Assembly (NCBI GenBank): GCA_963773195.1
Contig: CAVZAE010000022.1
Coordinates: 1-64,000, forward strand
DNA length: 64,000 nucleotides
Direction of reading: 5' to 3'
Origin: CAIWHR01 sp963773195
GTDB lineage: Bacteria; Pseudomonadota; Gammaproteobacteria; Burkholderiales; Casimicrobiaceae
Below are positions 43,688-52,477 of the stretch, in pieces (position 1 is the stretch's first letter; each line of letters starts with the position of its first letter). The position numbers and the translations under genes are program-made. The notes below the pieces were generated by a model. The model ran no database searches and had not been told where the DNA came from. It saw only the letters and a list, made by a program, of their open reading frames with translations.

Positions 43688-45289
43688 ATGCACTCGTCGA
43701 TCCGCATCGCGGCGGTCGCTGCGACCCTCGCCGTCGCCCTCGCTCTGGCCGCACCCGTGGCCGACGCCAAGACGCTGCGCTGGGCCGACCGCGGCGACAT
43801 GCAGACGACCGACCCGCACTCGCAGAACGAGAACCTCACGAACAACATCAACCAGCCTCGTCTACGAGTTCCTGGTCGATCCGCGACAAGAAGCTGCACC
43901 TGATCCCGGCGCTCGCCGACCGAGTGGAAGCAGGTCAACCCGACGACGTGGCGCGTTCAAGCTGCGCGCAAGGCGTCAAGTTCCACGACGGCACGCCGTT
44001 CACCGCCGACGACGTCGTGTTCAGCTACGAGCGCGCGCGCGCCGACACCTCGCAGCTGCGCGTGTACGCCAACGCGTCGGGCATCCCGAAGAAGATCGAC
44101 GATCTCACGGTCGAGTTCACGACCAACGGCCCGAATCCGATCGAGCTCGAGCATCTCGGCGACGATCAACATCATGTCCAAGGCCTGGTGCGAGAAGAAC
44201 CGCGCGACGAAGCCGCAGAACTACACGCAGAAGGAAGACATGATCACCGCGCACCAGGCGAACGGCACCGGCCCCTACATGCTCAAGTCGCGCGAGCCCG
44301 ACGTGAAGACGGTGCTCGTGAAGAACCCGAACTGGTGGGGCATTAAGGACGGGCGTTTCGAAGGCAACGCCGACGAGGTGATCTACACGCCGATCGTCTC
44401 CGATGCCACGCGTGTCGCGGCGCTGATCTCGGGCGAGGTCGACCTTGTCAACGACCCGCCACCGCAGGACGTGCCGCGGCTCGCGCAGACGCCCGGGATC
44501 AAGGTACTCGAGGGCACCGAGAACCGGATCGTGTTCATTGGCCTCGACCAGAACCGCGACGAGCTCCTGTACTCGAGCGTCAAGGGCAAGAATCCGTTCA
44601 AGGACAAGCGCGTGCGCCAGGCGCTCTATCAGGCGATCGACATCGACGCGATCCAGAAGAACACGATGCGCGGCCTGGCGAAGCCGTCGGGCGCCCTGCT
44701 CCCCGCGCCGCTACAGACGACACCGGAGATCGAGAAGCGGCTGCCGTACGACAAGGAGCGGGCGAAGAAGCTCCTGGCCGAAGCCGGCTATCCGAACGGC
44801 TTCGAGTTGACGCTCGACTGCCCGAACAACCGCTACGTCAACGACGAGAAGATCTGCCAGGCGATCGCGGCGATGTGGAGCCAGGTCGGCGTGACGACAA
44901 AGGTCAACGCGATGCCGCGCGCGACCTATTTCCCGAAGCTCGAGAAGCTCGACACGAGCGCGTACATGCTGGGCTGGGGCGGTGCCACGACCGACGCGAT
45001 CTTCGTCCTGCAGCCGGTGCTCGCGAGCAACAACGGCAAGGGCGACGGCGACTACAACTACGGCCGCTACACGAACCCCAAGCTCGACGAGCTGCTGGCG
45101 AAGATCAAGGTGAACATGGAGCCCGAGTCGCGGATGAAGGACATCCACGACGCACTGCTCGTGCACAACGCGGAGATCAACCACATCCCGCTGCACCGGC
45201 AGGTGATCCCGTGGGCCACGCGCAGCAACGTAACGGCGGTGCATCGCGCCGACAACAACGTGATCCCCTACTGGGTGAAGATCGAGTAG
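43688..45289 (+). pseudogene. peptide/oligopeptide ABC transporter substrate-binding protein, about six frame changes
   Basis: This is a periplasmic SBP_bac_5 (DppA/OppA-like) protein of about 530 residues. The signal peptide (AAVAATLAVALALAAPVADA) and the first mature residues are clear. Between 43855 and 44170 about six net +1 changes break the frame; parts such as QGVKFHDGTPFTADDVVFSY and IPKKIDDLTVEFTTNGPNPI are still read. From 44174 to 45289 the last 371 codons are open (YNYGRYTNPKLDELLAKIKV; IPLHRQVIPWATRSNVTAVH). No permease or ATPase genes of such a transporter are beside it. Confidence 0.8.
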
Positions 45290-45418
45290 CGGCGCGAGCT
45301 TGGGAGCAGGGCCCCCGCCGCGGAATCATCGCGCGGGAGTGCGGCCCGAGCGAGTCGACGCTGCGACCGACAGTACGGCGGAACGATCGGTCGTGGCGGA
45401 GCGGAGGCCGCCCCGGCG

Positions 45419-48400
45419 TCACCCGGGCGGCGCCGCAGTGCCTGCCCGCGCCCACGCGAGATAGCGCGTGACGCCCCACGCGATCAGCGCGACGACGATG
45501 AGCGCGACCGCGAGATTGCCCTGCGCCGCCATGTCGCCCTTGCGAAGCACGCTGGCCGTGAGGTCGAGCGCGCTGCCCGTTGCGACGAACGCGGGCACGG
45601 TCAGCGCGTCGAAGCGCAAGAGCCCGTAGACTGCTCCGATCACCACGGCACCCGCGAGCGCGCCGGCGGGCCCCGCGGCGCCCGGATCGCGCGCCCCGGC
45701 GAGCCCGAGCGAGGCGAAGAGGGCGATCGTGATCACAAATACGAGCCAGCTGCGGCGCTGCCACCCCGCAGTAAGGCGTCCCGTCCAGTACAGCAGGAAC
45801 AGGGCGATGACGATCGCGTAGAGCGTCCGTGCTCCGGCGAGCGCGGCCCCGAGCCACGGCAGCGCAAGTCCCTCGATCCCCAGCGACGGCCACAGCGGAA
45901 CGGACTTCGGCACGAGCGCCGCGGACAGAGCCCCCACGCCGGCGACGAAAGCGCCGGCGGCGACACCCGCCGCCCAGGGTGGAAGCCGCGTTGCCAATGC
46001 GCGTGGCCGCTCGTGTGCCGCCGCAAATGCACCCACGCCTGCAGCGAGCCCGATGCCGAGCGCCGCGAGCAAGGCGCTGACCATTGTGAGCGCGATGCCT
46101 TGCGCGGCCTGCACGGCAATCGGCTCGGTCGTGTCGAGGTTCATCGCCAGCTCGGGCCACGCGTTCGCCGTCGCCGCGGCGCCAAGCGCCAGCGCGATGG
46201 CCGCGGTGCCGAACAGCGCGCGCCGATCGCGGCGACGGTGCGTCCAGTCGATCACGGCCATCACGAGCGCAGCGAGCGCCGCGATGGCGAGCACGCCTCC
46301 GAGCACCATGCGCAAGAGCGTCGTGCCGCCATCGATCTCGCGCTCGGCGCGCTCCCATTGCTCGGGGACGAAAACGTAGCGGCCGTACCCAGCGACTTCG
46401 TCACCGGCAATGGAGACCACCGCGCGCGCCTCGCCGCCCTTGCCGACTTTGACGCCGGGCTCGGCGAACGTGAACGCCCAGTCCGCGCGAGCAGGCCGCT
46501 GGCGCTCCTCGGCGCCGATCTCGTTCAGCGTCGCGGGATCCAGCCCGAAGCGCTCGCGCACGGTCCGCCGCGCAAGTGCGCGTGCGTCCTCGCGCGACAA
46601 GCGCGCACCGGGTGCGGCTTCGGGCAGCTCGTGGCGCACCTGGCGGATGGCGCCCTGGCCGTCGAGCGTGACGCGCCATTCCTCGGCGCGTGCCGCCACA
46701 TCGCCATCGAATCGCGCATAGCGAACTTCCCACATCGGCGGCGGCAGGGTCGCGCCCACCAGTTTCCCGTACGCTGCCGGACCGGCCTCGCGCCAGACGA
46801 AGACATGGCCCTCCCAGCGCGCGGAATTGTCCGGCGCGATTCGCACCGCGGCGAAGCGGCGCCATTCGGGACCCAGCGTTACTCCGCGCGCGGCGAGCGC
46901 GGCGTCGGCGAGCGCGAGGGCTTGGCCGCGTGCGATCGAAAGCGGTGGGACATCGGCCCGGAACGGCGTGGCAACGAGCCAGAGCACGAGACCGAGGATG
47001 CCGAGCGGGACCAGCGCCTGCTGGAAGCCAACCACCCAATCCGGCAGCGCCGTGTCGACGGTGGCCGCGGGCGCGATTGCAGTTGGCGGCGAAGATACCG
47101 TCGGCTGCCACGCGCCGTTGCGCAGCGAGTCGGGCAGCTCGCCCCATGCGCCGCGTACGGCGCGGCGCGCGAGGACCACGCCGAGCGGGACCAGCGCCAC
47201 GCCAATGGCGAGCGCGCGAGAGGCGAGCACACCCGGCGCATCGACCAGGAACAGCGGAATCGACATCAGGATGAGATCGAACAGCCAGTGGAGCAGGATC
47301 GTCGACACGAGCCCGAAGCGCAGGAAGATCAGCGCCCACACGATCGCCGGCACGAACAGCTCGACGAGTCGCGAGTACGACGGAAAGCCGGGATAGCTCG
47401 CGTGACCGCCCGCGAACACGAACGCCTGCACGACGACCGCGATCGCGATCGCCGCCGTCCGGTGACCGAACCGTTGTCCGATGAGTGCGGCGAGCGAGAG
47501 CGGCACTGCGCGGAACAGGCACTCCTCCATGAAGCCGGCCTGCAGCGACATCGCGATCGGACCGAGCGCCGGCACGGCGCTGCCGAGAATCTCGGGATCG
47601 GTCAGCACCTCGGAGGGCTGCCACCAGCCGAGCCAGCGATTGGTCGCTGCGTAGAAAACGGCGATGAACGCGAGCTCGATGGGCACGAACAGGTAGCCCC
47701 CGAGCGTGCGGCCGAGCACCGCGGTCGTCGGCGCTGCCTCGCGCGACCAGACTCTCCACAGCTGCGGATGCGCGGCGAATGCGCGCCGCGACAGACTCTC
47801 CGCCGCCATGAACACGAGTCCGAGCACGAGGCCGCCCCCGAGCATCGCAGCTGCGGCTTTCCCTGCCTCGCGCAACCAGAACGATGTCACGCTTTGCGCC
47901 GTATCGAAGCCGAACCACGCTCCGGGAATGTCCGCGAGGGAAGCGGCGCCAAGCAGCGCACCGAGCGCAAAGCCGGCCACGAGCGCGGGCCGCCACAGGA
48001 GCCAGTGCCTCCGCGCGAGCCACAGGACGCCGATCACGCAACCGCCGATCCCGTAGAGCAGCACGGCGACGACGCCGGCCGCCCCGGCAATCGCGTTGTT
48101 CGCGCTGCGCATCTCGCTGAAACGACGATCGAAGGATTCAGGGATGAACGCGAACGGCGCGACCTCGACGAGCACATTGCCGGCGACGGCCACCCGCAGC
48201 CGGAAGCGCGCGTCGCCCAGGTGCCCCGCGGTGCGTTCGTAGACGAAGGCGTGATCGACGCGGCCGGTCGTGCGCGTCTGGTCGGTCGCTTCGAGCAGCC
48301 GATACGCGCCGAAGTCGACGCCCCAGTCGTCGTGCGCGGCGCGCTCCGCCAGCGCCTGCGCCGCCGCGCGATCGAGCGCGAGGCCGGCGCGATCCGCCGG

Positions 48401-48826
48401 CACGAACGTTTCGGGGAGGCGCAGCGTGAACCCCAGCGGCGCCCCGTCGGGACGGAATCTGACCGTCTCCTCCGTCGTCTCGCCCGGCGCGAACAGGCGC
48501 ACTTCCCATCGGTACGGAGAGTAGACGTCACCATCGACCAGCGCGGCGAATGCGGCCTTGCCCCCAGCTTCGAGCTCGACGTAGTTCTGCACGGCTTCGT
48601 CGTGCGCGAACTGCGCAGCGACGCGCAGCGCGCTCGGGAGCAGCGGCTGCCGTTCCGCGAGCGTGCGCGCCTTCTCGATGGCTTCGCCGCGCGCGAGCTT
48701 GATGTCGAGATGGAGGACAGGGATCGCCAGCGGGAAAAGCTGCCACGCGATCGCAAGCGCCCCCACGGCCGCGGCGAAGTACGCGGCCCAGAACACGGGC
48801 TTGCGGGTCAGCGCGACGGCGGCCAT
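45419..48826 (-). CDS. giant CPBP (CAAX/Abi) intramembrane metalloprotease with duplicated extracytoplasmic domain
   Basis: This is a 1135-residue polytopic membrane protein. The central CPBP protease core has EECLFR (Glu434, Glu435, Arg439), His475 in GGHASYPG and His513 in LLHWLFD, the glutamyl-membrane-protease pattern. Unlike ordinary CPBP proteins of 200-300 residues, a soluble segment at about 46-245 precedes it and a similar one at about 630-835 follows. Both begin with an ARG(E/Q)A motif and end with a similar block (AVAGNVLVEVAPFAFIPESF against SIAGDEVAGYGRYVFVPEQW). A further helix bundle closes the protein. Substrate and role are unknown. No interruption despite 3.4 kb. Confidence 0.85.
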   Translation of the reverse strand: MAAVALTRKPVFWAAYFAAAVGALAIAWQLFPLAIPVLHLDIKLARGEAIEKARTLAERQPLLPSALRVAAQFAHDEAVQNYVELEAGGKAAFAALVDGDVYSPYRWEVRLFAPGETTEETVRFRPDGAPLGFTLRLPETFVPADRAGLALDRAAAQALAERAAHDDWGVDFGAYRLLEATDQTRTTGRVDHAFVYERTAGHLGDARFRLRVAVAGNVLVEVAPFAFIPESFDRRFSEMRSANNAIAGAAGVVAVLLYGIGGCVIGVLWLARRHWLLWRPALVAGFALGALLGAASLADIPGAWFGFDTAQSVTSFWLREAGKAAAAMLGGGLVLGLVFMAAESLSRRAFAAHPQLWRVWSREAAPTTAVLGRTLGGYLFVPIELAFIAVFYAATNRWLGWWQPSEVLTDPEILGSAVPALGPIAMSLQAGFMEECLFRAVPLSLAALIGQRFGHRTAAIAIAVVVQAFVFAGGHASYPGFPSYSRLVELFVPAIVWALIFLRFGLVSTILLHWLFDLILMSIPLFLVDAPGVLASRALAIGVALVPLGVVLARRAVRGAWGELPDSLRNGAWQPTVSSPPTAIAPAATVDTALPDWVVGFQQALVPLGILGLVLWLVATPFRADVPPLSIARGQALALADAALAARGVTLGPEWRRFAAVRIAPDNSARWEGHVFVWREAGPAAYGKLVGATLPPPMWEVRYARFDGDVAARAEEWRVTLDGQGAIRQVRHELPEAAPGARLSREDARALARRTVRERFGLDPATLNEIGAEERQRPARADWAFTFAEPGVKVGKGGEARAVVSIAGDEVAGYGRYVFVPEQWERAEREIDGGTTLLRMVLGGVLAIAALAALVMAVIDWTHRRRDRRALFGTAAIALALGAAATANAWPELAMNLDTTEPIAVQAAQGIALTMVSALLAALGIGLAAGVGAFAAAHERPRALATRLPPWAAGVAAGAFVAGVGALSAALVPKSVPLWPSLGIEGLALPWLGAALAGARTLYAIVIALFLLYWTGRLTAGWQRRSWLVFVITIALFASLGLAGARDPGAAGPAGALAGAVVIGAVYGLLRFDALTVPAFVATGSALDLTASVLRKGDMAAQGNLAVALIVVALIAWGVTRYLAWARAGTAAPPG

Positions 48827-48854
48827 GGCACGTGATACAGATAATGGACGATCA

Positions 48855-50087
48855 TCATCGTATTTGTATCACGTTGTGCCGCGCGAGCGCCGCGATATCG
48901 TCCCGTGCGAGCCCCAGCCGCTCGCGTAACACGGAGGCGGTATGCTCGCCCAACAACGGCGGCGGCCGGTCGTATGAGAGCGGCGTCGCCGAGAAGCCGA
49001 GCGGCGCGCGCACCTGCGGCACCGTGCCCGCGAGCGGATGCGGCAGGTCGAGCCTGAGCCCGCGCGCCTCGATCTGCGGATCGGCGAACACCTGGTCCAT
49101 CCGGTTGATCGGACCGCACGGCACGCCGAGCGGTTCCAGCGCGTCGAGCCAGGCCCGCTGCGGGCGTTCGCGCACCGCCGCCGCAATGAGCGGCACCAGC
49201 ACCTCGCGATGGCGCACGCGGTCGGCGTTCTTCGCGAAGCGCGGGTCGGCGCTCCACTCGGGATGGCTCGCGACCGCGCAGAACTTCGCGAACTGGGCGT
49301 CGTTGCCGACGGCGAGAATCAGGTGGCCGTCAGCACACGCGAACACCTCGTAGGGCACGATGTTCTGGTGCGCGTTGCCGATACGGGCCGGCGGTATCCC
49401 CGTGACCAGGTAGTTGTGCGACATCGTCGCCATCAACGCCACCGCCGAGTCGAAGAGGCAGCAGTCGATCCACTGCCCGGCGCCGGTCCGCTCGCGGTGC
49501 GCGAGCGCTGCCTGGATCGCGACCGTTGCGTACATCCCGGTCATCAGATCCGAGATCGCGACGCCCGCCTTCTGCGGGCCACCGCCGGGCCTATCGTCGC
49601 GCTCGCCCGTGACGCTCATGAAGCCCGACATGCCCTGCACGATGAAATCGTAGCCGGCGCGATCCGCATACGGACCGTTTTGGCCGAAACCGGTGATCGA
49701 GCAATAGACGAGGCGCGGATTCGCGGGCGCGAGGCTCGCGTAGTCGAGCCCGTACTTCGCGAGGCCGCCGACCTTGTAGTTCTCGACCAGTATGTCGGCA
49801 CCTTGTGCCAGTTCACGGACGAGCCGCTGCCCGTCGGGTGTAGTGAAGTCGATTGCGACCGACAGCTTGCCGCGATTGCAACAGAGGTAGTACGCGGCCT
49901 CGCTCGTCTCGCGGCTCTGCGCATCGCGCAGATAGGGCGGGCCCCAGGCACGCGTGTCGTCGCCGCTGTGCGGGCGCTCGACCTTGATCACGGTCGCGCC
50001 GAGATCGGCAAGCAACTGCGTGCACCACGGCCCCGCGAGCACGCGGGAGAGATCGAGAACCGTGAGATCGGAAAGCGGGCCGGCCAT
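48855..50087 (-). CDS. class III CoA-transferase (CaiB/BaiF family)
   Basis: It moves CoA between carboxylic acids; the substrate is not known. The 410-residue protein begins LSDLTVLDLSRVLAGPWCTQ, has the VIKVERPHSGDDTRAWGPPY motif, YCSITGFGQNGPYADRAGYD, and the nucleophile Asp in GVAISDLMTGMYATVAIQAA. ATG 50087 fits the family start. It is on the same strand as the CPBP gene that follows after 28 bases, but the functions are not evidently linked. Confidence 0.92.
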   Translation of the reverse strand: MAGPLSDLTVLDLSRVLAGPWCTQLLADLGATVIKVERPHSGDDTRAWGPPYLRDAQSRETSEAAYYLCCNRGKLSVAIDFTTPDGQRLVRELAQGADILVENYKVGGLAKYGLDYASLAPANPRLVYCSITGFGQNGPYADRAGYDFIVQGMSGFMSVTGERDDRPGGGPQKAGVAISDLMTGMYATVAIQAALAHRERTGAGQWIDCCLFDSAVALMATMSHNYLVTGIPPARIGNAHQNIVPYEVFACADGHLILAVGNDAQFAKFCAVASHPEWSADPRFAKNADRVRHREVLVPLIAAAVRERPQRAWLDALEPLGVPCGPINRMDQVFADPQIEARGLRLDLPHPLAGTVPQVRAPLGFSATPLSYDRPPPLLGEHTASVLRERLGLARDDIAALARHNVIQIR

Positions 50088-50218
50088 GGAGCGAGCGCTC
50101 GTGCGCGGCATCTCGGCCGCAGCGGCCATTCTAGTGCACGAGTCGACCGCTAATGCCGCACTGGCTCGAACCGCCTCGCTTCGACATCGCCGGGACTCTC
50201 TCTGGTCCCGGCGTGCCC

Positions 50219-51022
50219 CTAGCGTTTGGATGACCCTATCATTCCCGGAATCAAGCGCCGGATCTCGTTTTGCGTGAGCTCCTGCAGCGCCGCGACCTTC
50301 CGCGGCATCGTGAGCGCGTTCCACGCATTTTTGTCCGGCGCCTCCGAGGCGGGGTGCCCGGCGCCGACGACGACGAGCTCGCGACTCAGCACGGCCAGGC
50401 CCCGCACGTCGATCAACAGCAGCTGGAAGTGCGCGAACACCCCGAGAAATCCCGGGACGTTTTCGCCGGCGAAGGGGGAGCTGCTCACGTAGAACCCGAG
50501 CCCAGCAACGCTGCCGCTCCCCCGCGCGGCGCCCTCGACCTTGAAGCTCGGTGGCGCCCGGTAAGGTGCGATCAGCAACAGACGGGCCTCCGTCGCGGCG
50601 GGCACCGCCTTCGTCACGAACGAAACCAGCTGCCGGATTTGGGCGGCGTCTACATCGAGCCATCCATCGGTCGACGCGTACAACGCGGGATCGGAGGCGC
50701 GCAGCAGCGTGACCGTAGCCCCGGGTGCCGCCTTCTCGATCGCCGCACCCGTGGTCCCCACGACGAAGTCATCGAGCGCGTGGCCCGAGAGCGGCGCGAC
50801 CTCATAGCCATTCGCGTCGGTGCGGCTGTCGGTCAGCTGCGCCTCCGTCACGGTCGTGACGTGATCGCCAAGCAGCGACAGGACCAGGAAGGTCTCGGCG
50901 CAGGCCGCACCGGACCATGCAAGGCACGCGAGGCCGATCACTCGCCATCGCAGCCGGCCGCGACTTGCGGAGCGGCGACCTCCGTCTTCGCCGGCGCGGT
51001 CTCTTGGTTGCCTCATGCGCAT
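50219..51022 (-). CDS. exported protein of unknown function
   Basis: The 267-residue protein has a charged N-terminus followed by a hydrophobic signal segment (RVIGLACLAWSGAACAE) ending near residue 40. I do not recognise the remainder. It is rich in beta-type stretches (TFLVLSLLGDHVTTVTEAQL; ATEARLLLIAPYRAPPSFKV; LGFYVSSSPFAGENVPGFLG) and ends in a helical tail (QELTQNEIRRLIPGMIGSSK). The start is ATG 51022 or 51016. It stands 23 bases after pntB and may be cotranscribed with it, though there is no functional link I can name. Confidence 0.6.
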   Translation of the reverse strand: MRMRQPRDRAGEDGGRRSASRGRLRWRVIGLACLAWSGAACAETFLVLSLLGDHVTTVTEAQLTDSRTDANGYEVAPLSGHALDDFVVGTTGAAIEKAAPGATVTLLRASDPALYASTDGWLDVDAAQIRQLVSFVTKAVPAATEARLLLIAPYRAPPSFKVEGAARGSGSVAGLGFYVSSSPFAGENVPGFLGVFAHFQLLLIDVRGLAVLSRELVVVGAGHPASEAPDKNAWNALTMPRKVAALQELTQNEIRRLIPGMIGSSKR

Positions 51023-51045
51023 CGAATCGTGGATTACGTCGGCCG

Positions 51046-52464
51046 TCAGGCCTTGAGCGCGATGAGAACTTCGTCGAGCGTCTTCTTCGCATCGCCGAAC
51101 AACATCCGGTTGTTCTCTTTGTAGAACAGCGGATTGTCGATACCGGCATACCCGGACGCCATGCTGCGCTTCATCACGATCGAAGCCTTCGCCTTCCACA
51201 CCTCGAGCACCGGCATCCCGGCGATCGGACTCGTGGGGTCTTCCTGCGCGGCCGGGTTCACGATGTCGTTGGCGCCGATCACCATCGCGATGTCGGTACC
51301 GGGAAAATCCTCGTTGAGCTCGTCCATTTCGAAGACGATGTCGTAGGGAACCTTCGCCTCCGCGAGCAGCACGTTCATGTGGCCGGGCATGCGGCCTGCG
51401 ACCGGATGGATGCCGAACCGGACGTTGACGCCGCGTTCGCGGAGCGTCTTGGTGATCTCGTAGACCGTGTGCTGCGCCTGCGCAACGGCCATGCCGTAGC
51501 CCGGAACGATGATCACGTTCTTCGCCTCGCGCAAGAGCTCCGCGGTCTCCGCGGCGGTGATCGGCTGGACTTCGCCGGCAGGCTGCGCGCCGCCCGCTGG
51601 CTTCGCGGCTGCGCCGCTGTCGGTGCCGAAGCCGCCGGCGATCACGCCCAGGAAGCTGCGGTTCATTGCGCGACACATGATGTACGACAGGATGGCGCCG
51701 GAGGAGCCGACGAGCGCCCCGACCACGATCAGCAGGTCGTTCGACAGCATGAAGCCGGTGGCGGCCGCCGCCCAGCCCGAGTAGCTGTTCAGCATCGACA
51801 CGACGACGGGCATGTCGGCGCCGCCGATCGCCATCACCATGTGGACGCCGAAGAGCAGCGCGATGACGGTCATCACGATCATCGGCGTCATCGCGTCCGC
51901 AACGCTGTGCGCGTGGATGAAGACGTAGCCGTAGTAGATCACGCCCACGAGGCCGGCCAGGTTGAGCCAGTGCCGTCCCGGCAAGAGCACCGGCTTGCCA
52001 CTGATTCGCGCCGACAATTTGCCGAACGCGATCACCGAGCCCGAGAAGGTCACGGCTCCGATCAGCACGCCGAGATACATCTCGAGCTCGTGGATCGTCT
52101 GCTCGTCGGGTGTCATGCCCACGGATACGGCCGGGTCGACGAAGTTCGCGTAGCCGACGAGCATCGCGGCGAGACCGACGAGACTGTGCATCAGTGCGAC
52201 GAGCTCGGGCATCTGCGTCATCTTGACGATGCGCGCCGCGTAGAGACCGATCGCCGCGCCGACGACCATCGCGCCCAGGATGTAGGGGAAGCCTGCCGGC
52301 GTGACGTGCGGCCCGAACACGGTGGCGAGCACGGCGATCGCCATGCCGACGATCCCGTAGACGTTGCCGCGGCGCGAAGTCTCGGGGTTGGAGAGCCCGC
52401 CCAGGCACAGGACGAAGAGGATCGTGGACCCGAGATAGGAGACAGTCGCAAGGCTGGATGTCAT
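51046..52464 (-). CDS. pntB: NAD(P) transhydrogenase subunit beta
   Basis: This is the membrane and NADP-binding subunit of the proton-translocating transhydrogenase that makes NADPH from NADH using the proton gradient. The 472-residue protein has about nine helices, then domain III with VIVPGYGMAVAQAQHTVYEI, FGIHPVAGRMPGHMNVLLAE, IAMVIGANDIVNPAAQ and KRSMASGYAGIDNPLFYKEN. It starts 13 bases after pntA ends. Confidence 0.96.
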   Translation of the reverse strand: MTSSLATVSYLGSTILFVLCLGGLSNPETSRRGNVYGIVGMAIAVLATVFGPHVTPAGFPYILGAMVVGAAIGLYAARIVKMTQMPELVALMHSLVGLAAMLVGYANFVDPAVSVGMTPDEQTIHELEMYLGVLIGAVTFSGSVIAFGKLSARISGKPVLLPGRHWLNLAGLVGVIYYGYVFIHAHSVADAMTPMIVMTVIALLFGVHMVMAIGGADMPVVVSMLNSYSGWAAAATGFMLSNDLLIVVGALVGSSGAILSYIMCRAMNRSFLGVIAGGFGTDSGAAAKPAGGAQPAGEVQPITAAETAELLREAKNVIIVPGYGMAVAQAQHTVYEITKTLRERGVNVRFGIHPVAGRMPGHMNVLLAEAKVPYDIVFEMDELNEDFPGTDIAMVIGANDIVNPAAQEDPTSPIAGMPVLEVWKAKASIVMKRSMASGYAGIDNPLFYKENNRMLFGDAKKTLDEVLIALKA

Positions 52465-52477
52465 GGTCTCGCCATCC

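Noticed and set aside
46013..48835. 940-codon open frame on the plus strand
   Set aside because: It is antisense to the CPBP protease gene, with charged low-complexity composition and no recognisable domain.
48855..50663. 602-codon reading of the CoA-transferase
   Set aside because: The 192 extra N-terminal codons overlap the exported-protein gene and show no homology; the conserved start is at 50087.
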